This document shows, one piece after another, positions 22,400 to 34,438 of a stretch of DNA of 64,000 nt. Under the pieces are notes generated by a model. That model was not told where the DNA came from, ran no database searches, and was given only the letters and a program-made list of their open reading frames with translations. The DNA is from Impatiens glandulifera (lineage: Eukaryota; Streptophyta; Magnoliopsida; Ericales; Balsaminaceae). Numbering within the stretch: position 1 is the stretch's first letter; each line of letters starts with the position of its first letter. The stretch lies in contig NC_061869.1 in the NCBI RefSeq assembly GCF_907164915.1, forward strand, positions 14,560,125 through 14,624,124, given 5' to 3'. The position numbers and the translations under genes were made by a program.

Positions 22400-24250
22400 A
22401 TATTTCTAACACTTGATTCTCGACACCACTTTCATGGTCATATCTGTGGGATTTTCATATGTGTGAACATTCTTCACAACTACTGCTCTACTCGTTATGA
22501 CATCTCGAATGCAGTGAAGTCGAATGTTGATGTGTTTTGTGCACTCGTTAAACATCGAGTTCTTGGACAAGTGTATGGCACTTTGGTTATCGCAAAACAA
22601 CTCCACTTTATCTTGATTCACCCATGACACCCTTCAACCAAAGTTCCTCCTTGATGTCCTCCGTGACAACGATATACTCGGCCTCCATTGTTGAAAGGGA
22701 AAATACGGATTGTAATTATGCCTTCCAACTTATCGAGCATCCAAATAGGATAAACGCATATCACGTTAGGGACTTTTTCTTGTCCAAGTCACCTTCAAAA
22801 TCAACATCAACATATCCTCTCAACTTATCATCACCTACACCTGTCGGTCTAAAACAAAGACCAACATATATAGATCCCCCAGCGTAACGGAGAACCCACT
22901 TCGTTGCCTCCCAATGTTCTTTCCCCGAGTTCGCCATAAAGCGACTAACAAGACTAATCGCGTGATCAAAATCGGGTCGTGTACATACCATGGAATATAT
23001 TAGGCTCTCGACGACACTCACATATGGGGTGCTTGTCATTCTCACCTTTTCCTCCTCGATACTCGGTGATATCTTTGAGGAGAGTTTGAAATGAGTAGTT
23101 AATGACGTTTGAAACTTCCTTAGTGTTAGAAATCCCAAACTTGGTAACCACTTTTCGGAGGTAGTCGCTTTGAGACACGAACATAGAGTCTTTCTCCCAA
23201 CGCCGCTCAATCACCATCCCATTTCTTTGTCGGTCTCATATCCTTCATCTCGAAGTCACTCCTTAGCGAACTCTTGACCTTGCGAACCTCTTCCTTATTT
23301 TCCGATGCGATCAACATATCATCTACGTATAATAGTAGGAAGATCACCATCAACTCATTAGAGATAGACAAAACTATTGAAATCGCTCCTCACGAAATCG
23401 TTATGAATCATGAAATCATCAAAGCGTAAATATCATTGTCTTGGCATTGTTTCAAACCATAAAGCGGGCGTTTAAAGAGACATGCCTTGCCTTCATCACC
23501 GGGTTTGATGAACCCCTTAGGTTGTGTCATTAAGATATTCTCCTTCAAGTTCCCAAGAAGAAATGTCGTCTTCACGTCCATTTTCTTGAGCTCCAAGTAA
23601 ACTAGTTCATTAGAGCGAGAAACACACGAATGGACGTGTACTTCACTAACAGAGAGTAGATCTCGTTAAAGTCGACCCCTTCGCATTGTGTGAAGCCTTT
23701 AGCTACCAATATTTCCTTGAACATTGGCTTGTTACTACCCTCTACATATTCTTTGCACTCGAACACCCACTTTGAACCAACCACCCACTGATTCTTAAGT
23801 TTGTCCATCAATTCTCAAGTCTCGTTTTTTTTAAGCGATGTCATCTCCTCTATCATGGCACGCTTTCATTCGATTCTCTCCTTGATCTTCATCACTTCTT
23901 TAAACAATCTCGGCTCTGAATCTTGTACCTCATCTGACACAAGGATCGTAAAGGTTTCCAAATTGGAGTAGCCAAATATCTCAGGAGATCGGATTGTCCT
24001 ACAGTCTCTATCTCACGCTAACTAGTAGGAGCTAAGGTTCTCTTTCGGATATGTACATTCCTCCTCTACCCGACCTTATGTTTCATCCTCTTCATTAACG
24101 TCCCCCATGTCTACCGATTCTTTAGTAATTCCTCCTAGTAACTACACCTCAAATTTGGTCCTCTCTCTAGCGACTTCGCCAACTTCGACTAACTGTGTTG
24201 TTTCATAATAGGACTCGGTTTCCTTCGACTTGGTTCTCTTTCTAGTTCAA
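22400..24250 (-). pseudogene. Broken copia pol (reverse transcriptase and RNase H)
   Basis: Minus-strand pieces in several frames give recognisable copia blocks. GSKWVFECKEYVEG and LVAKGFTQCEGVDFNEIYS (23602-23811) start the RT. KKMDVKTTFLLGNLKENI and LFKRPLYGLKQ (23408-23596) continue it. SLIYSMVCTRPDFDHAISLV and GKEHWEATKWVLRY (22761-23210) lie at the RT/RNase H junction. LFCDNQSAIHLSKNSMFNEC (22406-22630) is RNase H. Frameshifts separate them, and the catalytic YVDD region near 23310-23340 is present only in a broken frame. It is inactive. The sequence type is closest to Tork/Tnt1-like copia, an inference from motifs. Confidence 0.85.
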
Positions 24251-24313
24251 TAAAAGTTTGTGGAGAGTGGATATATGCCATGGACTTGAGAGGTGGTCGT
24301 GGATATATGCAAT

Positions 24314-24715
24314 TAGGGATGGCAATGTGGTAGTTTGGGTGGGGAATGTATTTATCATTCCCGTCCCATTTTTATTTCGGAGATTTTTTTACTACCATTC
24401 TCATTCCGTTCGGTTTCGGGGAAGCCTCGAGGGACACCGTTTATAAAATATTTTTTAAAATATGAAATTATATAATAAAAATATATAAACAGATTTTTTA
24501 ATATAATATATTGTAATATATTGAAATTTTATATTATTATAAATAAATAAACTTACCACTCTTATAAAATATAATTAATAAATAAGTATATTAATGATTT
24601 TATCTAATTAATTATATCATTTTTGTCTCATCCCCATTCGGTTTCGGGGAAAAAATTCCCCAAACAGAACAATTCAATTCAGTTACCGCGGGGCAGTTTC
24701 AAATTACCATCCTTA
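24314..24715. mobile_element. hAT-type MITE, 402 bp
   Basis: Ends TAGGGATGGCAATGTGG and, inverted, TAAGGATGGTAATTTG. The flanks TATGCAAT and GATGTAAT are an imperfect 8-bp duplication, as expected for hAT insertion. Internal GTTTCGGGGAA words recur in both halves. It has no coding capacity. Confidence 0.7.
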
Positions 24716-24912
24716 GATGTAATGGACTTGAGAGTGGTATGTCCTAGCTGAGCTGAAGGCTTGTAGCGATTAGCTGATGGCCAATTCTCGTAGGATAGTT
24801 TACACATTGTGAGGACTGAGGTCATTTCACTAACATATCTCGTAACACGAGCATCACATTAGAGGATTCGACTTATGTGTCGAATGATGTATTTCAATTA
24901 TTTCATATAAAT

Positions 24913-26209
24913 TAGGGATGTGCAAATAGGTAAACCCAACTCATATTACCCAATCCATATTCAACCAAATTAAATTTGGTCAACCCATTATCCAACCCAT
25001 ATTAATGAATGATATGGGTTGGGTAACCCAAACTAAATTTTAGTTGTAACATATTTATTACGTTTTTTACTCGTTTAATATTTAACATGTTTTTGTCCCG
25101 ATTAACACATTTTGATCTATTTAACAATTTTTTGATTCGTTTTACCTAATTTAATACGTTGTTGACTTATTCAACATGTTTTTAACTCAGTTAACTAATA
25201 TGTGATTCGTTTGACATGTTTTGACTCGCTTAATACGTTTTTAGTTTTAATATGTAACTCGTTTTAATCCATTTCACACGTTTTTGGCACGTTTAACACG
25301 TTTTTGCACGCTTAACACGTTTTTGCACGTTTTTGACATGTTTAACATGTTTAACACGTTTAACACGTTTTGACATGTTTAACATGTTTAACACGTTTAA
25401 CACGTTTAACACGTTTTTGACTTGTTTAACACGTTTTTGACATGTTTAACACGTTTTGGCATATTTAACACATTTTTGATATGTTTAATACGTTTTGGCA
25501 CGTTTAACACGTTTTTTACAAGTGTAACACATTTTTAGCACATTTAACATGTTTTTGTACGTTTAACATATTTTGGCACGTTTACCACGTTTTTTACATG
25601 TTTAACACGTTTTGGCATGTTTAACACATTTGTGACACATTTAACATTTTCGGTCCGTTTAATTTATATTTTGCTCCGTCTAATATGTCTTTGACATTAT
25701 TATACGTCTTTTTAATCTATTTAACATAATTTTTTTTAATTATTTTGATATTTTAATTACTAAATTATTTGAAGAAATAATAGGTAAAATTAATATGAAA
25801 TATATAAATCATTCATACTAAATAAAGTCTTGAACATGACAACTCTATTAATTTTTAGAAACAAATTAATTCATTAAATAGTTTTAAAATAATAGTGATA
25901 AATTAGTTCTCTATAGCTAGACTATAATTAATAAATATATTATTAATAAGTTTTAAAATTTATAATTATTTTTCATTTGACTATAATAAAGATCAACGTG
26001 GTAAAAATTAAGATAATATATTGGAGTTGAAAGTTGATTAGTTTATATTAAATTGATAAGAGAGAATAAAATAAAATTTATTTAATTTGAGTAACTCTAA
26101 CCTAACCCAACCCAAATTAAACTCAACTCATACACAACTCAATCTAATCCAAATTAATATTTTGGGTTTAGATTAAGATTTTAGACAACCCAAGATATAT
26201 TCACCCTTG
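24913..26209. mobile_element. TIR-like element of ~1.3 kb with an internal minisatellite
   Basis: The left end TAGGGATGTGCAAATAGG and the inverted right end CAAGGGTGAATATATC are weakly similar. Both are followed inward by CCAACCC-type sequence (24940-25030, and 26100-26160 in inverted sense). It is probably a non-autonomous hAT-like element. The target duplication is not clear. Confidence 0.5.
25050..25690. repeat. Minisatellite of TTTAACACGTTTTTGACATG-type units
   Basis: Words TTTAACACG, TTTAACATG and TTTTTGACATG alternate in units of about 18-22 bases, with occasional 9-10 base half-units, more than 25 times. Homogeneity is highest at 25300-25480 and falls outward. Confidence 0.9.
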
Positions 26210-26324
26210 TATAAGAAAAATAACTCTAACTTTAATTTTAATTTCGATTCCCTCATAAAAAAAACTGAAGCATTTTTTTAACACAATTAAATAGATTATG
26301 GTGAATATGAAATGAAATATCAAG

Positions 26325-26527
26325 AATGAACTAGATATTTAACAAATAAAAATTCAAAAATATCACACCACCCAAAAGATAGATAAATAAGTTTATAAAT
26401 TTCTTTTATATATATATATAAAATGAACCAAATATTTAATAAATAAAATTAAAAAATATGATACTTAAACATTGACATTTGACACCAATAAAAGTTAGAT
26501 AAATAACCTTAGAATTTTCTTTAATAA

Positions 26528-26580
<53 letters not shown>

Positions 26581-26672
26581 GAACCAAATATGTAATAAAT
26601 AAAATTAAAAAATATGATACTTAAACATTGACATTTGACACCAAAAAAGTTAGATAAATAACCTTAGAATTT

Positions 26673-26745
<73 letters not shown>
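26325..26745. repeat. Three-unit tandem repeat, each ending in (AT)n
   Basis: ATGAACCAAATAT-like starts lie at about 26325 (diverged), 26423 and 26579. Each is followed by TAGATAAATAA, then TTTTCTTT, then an AT tract (26408-26421, 26530-26578, 26680-26745). Units 2 and 3 are nearly identical apart from the AT length. Confidence 0.88.
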
Positions 26746-26748
<3 letters not shown>

Positions 26749-27940
26749 AACAGAAATGCACAATAAAAATTCCTAATAAATGATAGTTATTTAAAGGTAG
26801 ATATTTTTTTTTAATAATTCACTGTCAAGAACACAAAAAATTACAATAATAAGAATAAAACAAAATTTCAAAATATATTAACATAAAGTACAAATTATGT
26901 CATTAATTATTAAATTAAACAAAAAAAAAAATATTTTTTTTCTAATTAAGAAAAACTAGTTTGACACACCAAATGAAGTCAGTGACATTTTAGTGTTAAA
27001 AAATTATTATACCGTAAAAGTAATCAAATAAAAGTGAGGACATATATGAATAGCTGGGTTATTTATTATCTAGAAAATAATTCTTAATATAAAAATGAAT
27101 TCATTTTGGATTTTAAGAATGGAATAAAACAAAACATTATAATTATTCTTATCCAACAATTTATCCTTTCAAAAAATAATATTGTTATAAAACAAAGAGC
27201 CAAATGGAACTGTTTTTTTGTAGCTTTAATTGCGAACCAAATATTAGAGAGACTTTAATATATAGATCTAGACTTCTACTCCATTAATTGCGCATGCAAT
27301 CCTTTCATCTTCCCAAGAAATTCATTTAAATTATAAGTCCTTCCATTAATTTTATTAGTTAATCTTTTATATATTTTTTCAATTCTTTCTTAAATATATT
27401 CTCAATATATAATGTTTATGTAACTTTTTATTTTAAGTAATGAATGTCTTTACTCTTAAATGACACCTACAAAAGATAGATTTTTATTGGATTAACTTAA
27501 ATATTTAGTTTTGGAGATTGTTTATTTAAATTATTTCAAAGTAAAAATCATCATTTTTTCATTTATCTATCCACAAAGTATCACTTAATTTATCATCAAA
27601 ACAATTAAAATACTCTATATATACATAGTTTTAGTTTTTCCTTATGAGCTTTTTTTTATTCACAAAATTGTACCATTTTGATTTTAGTTAATAAAAAATA
27701 TATTCTAATAATACATAAGTATATGTATATATATAAGAAAATTAATTTAGGTAAGACATTTCCCCACTTTAGCCATGTGGTTAGGTTAATTTAATGACCA
27801 TGTGTTTGATTTAAATTATACCCAATTATTTTGTTACAATATTTCTCATCATAACTTAAGTAAAAAAAATAAATAATAAATATCAATTGCTTTTATGACT
27901 AGTCTATCTACCAAGCTACTAGCCAACCATCTCTCACATT
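26746..27940. other. AT-rich intergenic and distal promoter of nsLTP gene 3
   Basis: No gene or element recognised. Confidence 0.45.
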
Positions 27941-27946
27941 TTCATC

Positions 27947-27953
27947 TATAAAA
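27947..27953 (+). promoter_or_regulatory. TATA box of nsLTP gene 3
   Basis: TATAAAA lies 93 bases before the ATG in a CTATAAAAGGG context, a strong plant TATA motif. Confidence 0.75.
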
Positions 27954-28039
27954 GGGCATATCTTGCATAGATATTTCTACAATCAAACACATCCATATCT
28001 AATTACTTCACTACTACTCTTGATTCTTGAATCAAATCA

Positions 28040-28472
28040 ATGGCTATCTCAATGAAGATTGCTTATGTTTTTCTCATTGTAACCCTTGTGATAAACAGCA
28101 ATGCTCTTCAAACCGAAGCTTCTTTAGGTTGTGGGGATGTAATTAATGCATTGATGCCATGTTATGGTTACATGAGGTCTTATGGGAATACTGCTGTCCC
28201 GGCCGCATGTTGTAATGGCATTAGGGGTTTGAATGATGCTGCAAGAACCACACCTGATCGTCAGACTGCATGCACTTGCTTGAAACAGATTGCATCTAAT
28301 GCACCTTCTGGTTCGGTCGCTTTGGCTGCTTCTCTTCCACAAAAGTGTGGTATTTCGATTCCTTATAAGATTGACCCACGAACCGATTGCTCTAGGTAAG
28401 ACTAATGTTTTGTTTATAGGGTATTTTATGAAGATGTTTTATTAATATGTTTTTATTTGTAGGGTGCGTTGA
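28040..28472 (+). CDS. Type-I non-specific lipid transfer protein, gene 3 (two exons)
   Basis: The CDS joins 28040-28395 and 28463-28472 and encodes 121 residues. The signal peptide covers about residues 1-27. Cysteines are C31, C41, C57-C58, C78, C80, C103 and C117, with the same spacing as genes 1 and 2 (9-15-CC-19-1-22-13). TPDRQ and PYKID are present. Splicing GT 28396 to AG 28462 gives the usual ending TDCSRVR. If the short 67-base intron were retained, the frame would stop at once after Arg with almost no change to the protein. It is much more diverged from genes 1 and 2 than they are from each other and lies outside the duplicated blocks, so it is an older paralogue in the same cluster. 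Confidence 0.95.
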
Positions 28473-28639
28473 TGATTGATGGTTGAGTTGAATGAAAATA
28501 AATGGTGGATTCGATCGGGAAGAATAAAGATGGGGTTTGAGTATTAGAAGGTTGTTAAGATCCAGATGGCCTACTTTGTTTTCAATGTTTTTTCTTGTTT
28601 TCAATGTTTTTCTAGTATCTTGTCTTAATTAATGATGCA

Positions 28640-29476
28640 TGGAGGTTTTATAATATATGTAGTACTCTTATTCTATCTATTATTGTTGTTATTTGGGATC
28701 ATTGTCTTTCATGTGTGATATATATTAAATCTATCTAAAACATATAACATAAAAAATTATAGCTTGTAGAAACCAAAATACTAAATATATTTATTTAAAT
28801 TATAATAAACTCACACTCAACCAGGCTTAAGTTTATCTAAAATCTTTTTGTATATTCGGAAAAAAAAAAACTCATAATTATAAAATCAATTAATCAAGAT
28901 GTGCTACTTTTGTTTTTATTTTTTTTAGTTTCTTATGTTCTAGGTAATGATCCACTAATAGGCGTGGATGTTTAATATATGTATACTTATTCTTGTTATT
29001 GTTATTTGGGATCAATGTCTTAAGCTTCTTTGATTTTTTTTTGTTATGGAGTTAAAATTAAATTTTTATTTCAAAACTAACTTATCACTTCAAAAATATA
29101 ATCAATCTTTTTATATATTAAAATATTAAAATTACTCTTTATTTATTTAAAAATGAATTAAAATTACTCTTTATTGGAATGTGTGAAAGGTTATTTTGGG
29201 TAAAAAAACTAATTTACTTCTCATTTAAGTCAAACAAGATTTATTTGGGGGCAAATCCCAATTAAAAACCAAATAACCCATCTCAAACGAGGCCTTGTAA
29301 AATTAATAAATGCAATGTGATTCTCTCTTTCTTCTATCTATCTATGTATATAACTAATATTTATATATAAGGAATTTACAAGATAATTTTAAATAAGTTA
29401 TCAAATTTGATTACCTTAGTTTATTTTTGGTTGTTATATTATTTGATATATATAATTTATATCACAAGTACTTATA
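28640..29476. other. Intergenic, possible MITE remnant near 29027-29293
   Basis: No gene. The segment ends in CAAACGAGGCC, resembling a PIF-type terminal repeat, but a convincing partner end and target duplication are lacking. Confidence 0.35.
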
Positions 29477-30492
29477 GGCCTCGGTTTGATTCGGCGTTAA
29501 TAAGCCGCGTATGGGCGTCTGCGTAATAAACTGCTACAGTAACTTTGCGTAATAAGCTCACGCAAAAAATTACAATCAAACACACTTTTGCGTTTAAACT
29601 CAAATTTCTCTCTACCTCTTTTCTCAACGTTTAAAATTATAATCTCAACGTTTTTTTCTCTCGTTATTTTTAAATATATTTTTTATTCATTCTCTTTCAT
29701 ATCTTTCATTTATTTTTAATCATTTTATTTATTCTCTCTCATTTATTTAATCTCTCTCTAATCATTTTATTAATTCTCTCATCTATTACATATATTTATA
29801 ATATTTTTATATAAAATTATTATAATAAAAAACATATATTTTAATATATTTTAATTTATTATTTATAATATATGTATCTTAATATATAAAATAATTAAGT
29901 AAAATATAAAATATAAATACACTTCGATATTTTTTATTTATAATTATAATTTTAGAAATCAAACTTACCTTAATTAACTATCTCATATACGGATTACAAT
30001 GGAGAGATGTGTGAAAATGTGAAAAAAAATATTATTAAATATTTTTATATATATCTATATATATTTTATATCATATTTATATTAAATATATTTAAAATTA
30101 TATATCTATAAAAATTAATATATTCATATAATTTATTTTAAAATATATTATATTTTAATTTAAGACATTTATTAATAATTAAAATTATATATTAACAATA
30201 AAATTATAAAAAATAATATATTAATGTATATTATTTTCAAATATATATTATTTTTTAATTAAATCATTTATTAATATTTAAAATTAAATTAATAAATATA
30301 TATAACATTATATCTATATATAATATTAATTATTAAATAATATATTATAAATATTAAAAATAAATAAACTAGGTGTATAAGCTGTATCAAATATACCTAA
30401 GCTTAACGATTAAATAAGTTGAGATCATATATATCAAACGTACCTGAGAATAAGATAAACTGGCTTAAGAATAAGCTGAATCAAACTAGTCC
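29477..30492. mobile_element. TIR element of ~1.0 kb, non-autonomous
   Basis: The left end GGCCTCGGTTTGATTCGGC and the inverted right end GGACTAGTTTGATTCAGC match for most positions. Both continue inward to an AATAAGC-like word. ATA stands on both sides (29474-29476 and 30493-30495) and may be the target duplication. The interior is AT-rich with no coding frame. Confidence 0.6.
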
Positions 30493-30527
30493 ATAATTAT
30501 TTTTAGAATTTGAGAGACAAACATTTA

Positions 30528-30790
30528 GGCCTTGTTCTTCTTAGGTTTTTTAAAAAACCTATACAAAACTAATTTTCCAATCAATCACTTCCATCAATTA
30601 CATCACTCATTTCATTAACCAAAATATTAAAATACCTTTTATTTAAAATTATTATTTTTTTATTTTATTTATATAAATCAATACCCTTTAAGTCATTTTA
30701 CCAAAAATAATTACACTTCCTCAGAATCATCAATCATTATTATTTTTATTCTCTCTAGATTATTTAAATAACCCCAATCCGAACAAGGCC
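30528..30790. mobile_element. Tourist-like MITE (PIF/Harbinger ends), 263 bp
   Basis: Terminal inverted repeats begin GGCCTTGTTC on both sides and are flanked by TTA (30525-30527 and 30791-30793), the typical PIF/Harbinger target duplication. It is non-coding and only 35 bases from the preceding TIR element. Confidence 0.8.
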
Positions 30791-33700
30791 TTAAATCAAT
30801 TCCAGTTGTTCTCTCTCGTTTTCACCCACATTCTCTCTTTATATAAAGAAAAATAATAATAAACAAATAAAATTAAAAGAAATAAAAATATTTATTTAAT
30901 TTGAATAAGTTTTTTTTTAAAATTTTCAAATATAAATTCATATTATTTATTTTATATATTATAATTTTAAATTATGATCATATATGTAAAATTATAAGAG
31001 TTTAACAGGTTAATTTGAAGTAGCAAGAGTTTACTAGCTAAAAGAATATTAATTATATTTTATTATTATATATATAATTAAATATAAAATTAAATTAAAA
31101 AATAAATGAAATCAATTACATTATTTCATTAATTTAAATGAGTAATAAAATTTTGTAAATAAATTTATTTTATTTATGTAAAATTATATAAAATCTTAAA
31201 ATAATAAATTTAAAATTTTAATAGTTTAACCTTGAAATTTTAAAAGTTTACTTTAAAAAATATTAATTATACATTATTATTATTTATATAAATAATTAAT
31301 ATTAAATTAACAGTTAAAAAATATTTCAAAATTAATATTGAAAGAATTAATATTATTTAATGAACTTTTTATTTTTTACAATTATATCAATAATAAATTA
31401 ACATTCAATTTAAAACAAAAAAAAATAATTACAATAAATTAACATATTCAAGTACTTCTGGTGCCATCTTTGATTTGGTACTTCTCATAAGTCCAATCCT
31501 CTGACAAAAGCAATAAATTAAGTGTACTAGTGATTAAAAGATGTTTTTTTTACTCAAAGTCTAAAATATTTGAGTTCTTATAAATAAATAAAAAATCGAA
31601 TCTATCGATTTATGTAATTATTTTAAATATAAAATATATTAATTCAAACCATTAAAAATATAAACACATATTAATTTTGTCAAAAATATTAAAAAAAAAA
31701 TAACAACAAAAATCACAAATAACCCAACATCAACCCATATTATTTGAAGATTTTTTACAAAATAAACTATGATATATCTTATTGTATTTCATTTAAAATG
31801 ATATCACATAATGTATAATGTATAGTACATAAGCAAAATTCGAATTGGGCCTGATCGGGTCCGAGTAAGAAACTGTCCATAAATTTTGTTATAAATATTT
31901 TTTTTTAATTGTCAAGTGAGTTTATAGTAGATTTAATTGAAATAATAAAAGAGAATTTAAATTAATTAGTTATTTCATTTAAACTCAAACATATACTTAA
32001 CTAATGTTCTTAAAATCTCGAGTTTACTTTTAAAATTTTAAAATTTTATAATTTTAGATAATAAAATAACGAGTCTAATTTTATGTAAACTCTTAAATAT
32101 TTAAACTCCTAACATTTTAAATTTACAAAAAGAATATTTTACGAGTTTATATATAATTTTGATTTTACGATATTATATAATTTTACATTAAAAAAAACAA
32201 ATTTATAAATAAATAAAAAGTTATTATTTATTCATATAAATAAATAAATATAATTTTCATGTTATTTATTTATTTATTAATATTTTGTAATTAATTTTAT
32301 ATTTAAATATATATATATATATATTTAAAAATAAAATACCAAGTTATATATATATATAATAATAATAATAATATATAACTAATAATTTTTGTAAATTAAA
32401 CTTTTACAATTTTAATTAAATTCTAAATTTTATGGGTAAGTTAGGCCAAATAAACACCCGGTCGGGTCGGGTAGATTGACATATCAACTGGTCTACTTTT
32501 GAATACGGACACCCGGCCTTAGCATCCCTTCTTCCTCTATCTTCTTCAGGTTAAAAGAGAATTTTAGAAAAAAATGATTTATAATTTTACCTAAATTTTC
32601 GATTTTAAAGACAATCAAACATAAATGCAAGAGGTATTCATAGACTCTTTTCCTTGACTACTCAACAGTCCATTCAGTTTCTCTAATGGGCCTAAAATGG
32701 TCTAACCCAGTATTCGTTGTTGGTAAACACATTGAGGAAACTAAGTATTTGTCTAATCCACTGGTGAATATGAATATTGGGCTCTAGATAATCTATTGTA
32801 GAACTCATTACCACAAATAAATGAATTTTACATTAAAAGAGTTAATTTTGAGTTTACTATTATGATATGACAATTTCAATAAACGGACTCTTGTACCAGT
32901 CAAATTTGTATGATTTTAAATTTAAGATAGTATAATTTTACGATTTATTAGTTTATAAATAATTTTGATTTTATTATTTTATAGGTAAAAAATAATTATA
33001 TATTTTTAAATTAAATAAATGGATAATGTAATTAATTTTATAAATATAACATTTTAATAGTGTCATTTATTTATTATTATTATATAATTTATTTTTTAAT
33101 TGATTATATATATTTCATAAAATGATTAAGGTATAACAATACTTAATTATATATAAATAATATATATATATATAACTAATCTTATTTTAAAGTAAACTTT
33201 TACAATTTACATAGTTAAGTTTCAAATGTCATTAAAACAAAGGAGAGATCCATGGATGCAAAAGTGAGAAATTTTACAAAATTATGAACTTAATATTTAG
33301 GTATTAGTTTGAAATTGTTATTATGTTTTGTATTTTTGTAATTGATTTTGTTAGATTAATTATTTTAAAATTAGTTTTAAAATATGGAATATGAATTAGT
33401 GAATGTATTTGATTAGATATACATGTCTGGATAAAAAAAAATTATCTAACAAAATGTATCAAATTTAAATTTATCTAAAATTCGACCAAATTCATTTAAA
33501 AGTCGCAAATAAGTTAGGAAACATATATAAAAAAAAAAAAAAAAGTGATTGTTTAGTTTAGGTAGAAAGTTAGCCCAACCCAATTAAAAACAATATTTGT
33601 CTAAAATACTTGTTATTTTTTTCATTTTCAAAACCTATTTCTTTGGGTTATAAATCCTTATCTCGATCCTCAAATAATAGATTGAATTTGTATAGATATT

Positions 33701-34105
33701 TTGATAAAATGGTCTCCCTGGTCGCCTAGCAAAATAAACAAGAGTTACTACTAAATAGATGGTTAAGATCATATTAGTAAAATCATTCGGATTTTGTTGG
33801 CCCTAGCACTCAGAACAAGACAAGTATGTGTATAGATAGGACGTGAGATGAATCGTTTTCTCCTCGGTTATAAGAAATTAATTCGGGAGCTCTTACCTCG
33901 CTTTTGTATTCCTTGCTGTCCATGAATTCCAAAATCCATCTTAACCTAAGTCGTTTTTAGTGGAATCAAATTTGTTATCTTTTGATCTTATAGTTATGAA
34001 GACTATTAACAATTGAAAAACATGTTTATACATAAACAAACAATTCATTCAATAAGAGAAAAACACATCAAAAATACATATTTCCATAAACTTCAAATTA
34101 AGGGT
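30791..34105. other. Long AT-rich intergenic stretch
   Basis: Very AT-rich sequence with many short A/T tracts. No gene, LTR or terminal repeat could be supported. 32440-32560 and 33710-33960 are less AT-rich but have no readable frame. Confidence 0.45.
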
Positions 34106-34438
34106 TCAAAAGTGCATGGATCTACTACAATATACATGTGGATTCAAATGCTTTACATTAGAAGAATCAATCGATTTCTTCTCTGTTTTCCTCTTAAATA
34201 TTTGTCGCAAAAACTTCTTGAAACATGAAAATCCTCCCTTCCTTGGCGGCTGATCATCAAGAACTTGGGTTTTCATAGCCATGGAATTGGATGGTAATGT
34301 CGATTGGCTGCATGATCCAATTACATAAGCCAAACGGGTATCTGATTCAGATAGACTTCGGGCTAAAATTATGGCTTGATTCAATTGAATCTCAAATGAT
34401 TTCCTTTCAAATTGGTCAAACAAAGTGCTCTCTTCCAT
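34106..34438 (-). CDS. Candidate small protein of unknown function, 110 aa
   Basis: An uninterrupted frame starts MEESTLFDQFERKSFEIQLN. It has an acidic and hydrophobic first half (residues 1-45), a Ser-rich middle (SCSQSTLPSNS) and a basic Lys/Arg/Phe-rich segment at about residues 68-90 (GGFSCFKKFLRQIFKRK). There is no signal peptide and no clear membrane helix. Amino-acid use looks like a real protein rather than an AT-rich artefact, and the sequence around it is otherwise gene-free. I do not recognise the family. It could also be one exon of a larger gene or a relic. Confidence 0.45.
   Translation of the reverse strand: MEESTLFDQFERKSFEIQLNQAIILARSLSESDTRLAYVIGSCSQSTLPSNSMAMKTQVLDDQPPRKGGFSCFKKFLRQIFKRKTEKKSIDSSNVKHLNPHVYCSRSMHF

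Larger units (their letters stand above)
21727..24313 (-). mobile_element. Ty1/copia element, 3' half with 3' LTR
   Basis: Read on the minus strand, the order is integrase/RT linker (above about 23820), reverse transcriptase (23811-22960), RNase H (22960-22400) and the 3' LTR. The LTR ends ...CACCACA at 21727. The LTR matches 61850-62362 over long stretches, for example CTCAATTTGGTGTGCCTCAA and CCGCTTTCATTCT. The 5' LTR, gag and most of integrase are missing. The upstream limit is blurred by a hAT-type MITE at 24314. Confidence 0.8.

Noticed and set aside
22385..22887. Plus-strand open frames at 22385-22627 and 22624-22887
   Set aside because: They are antisense shadows of the minus-strand copia RNase H.
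25050..25690. CRISPR-like short repeats
   Set aside because: There are no unique spacers of constant length. This is a minisatellite in a plant genome.
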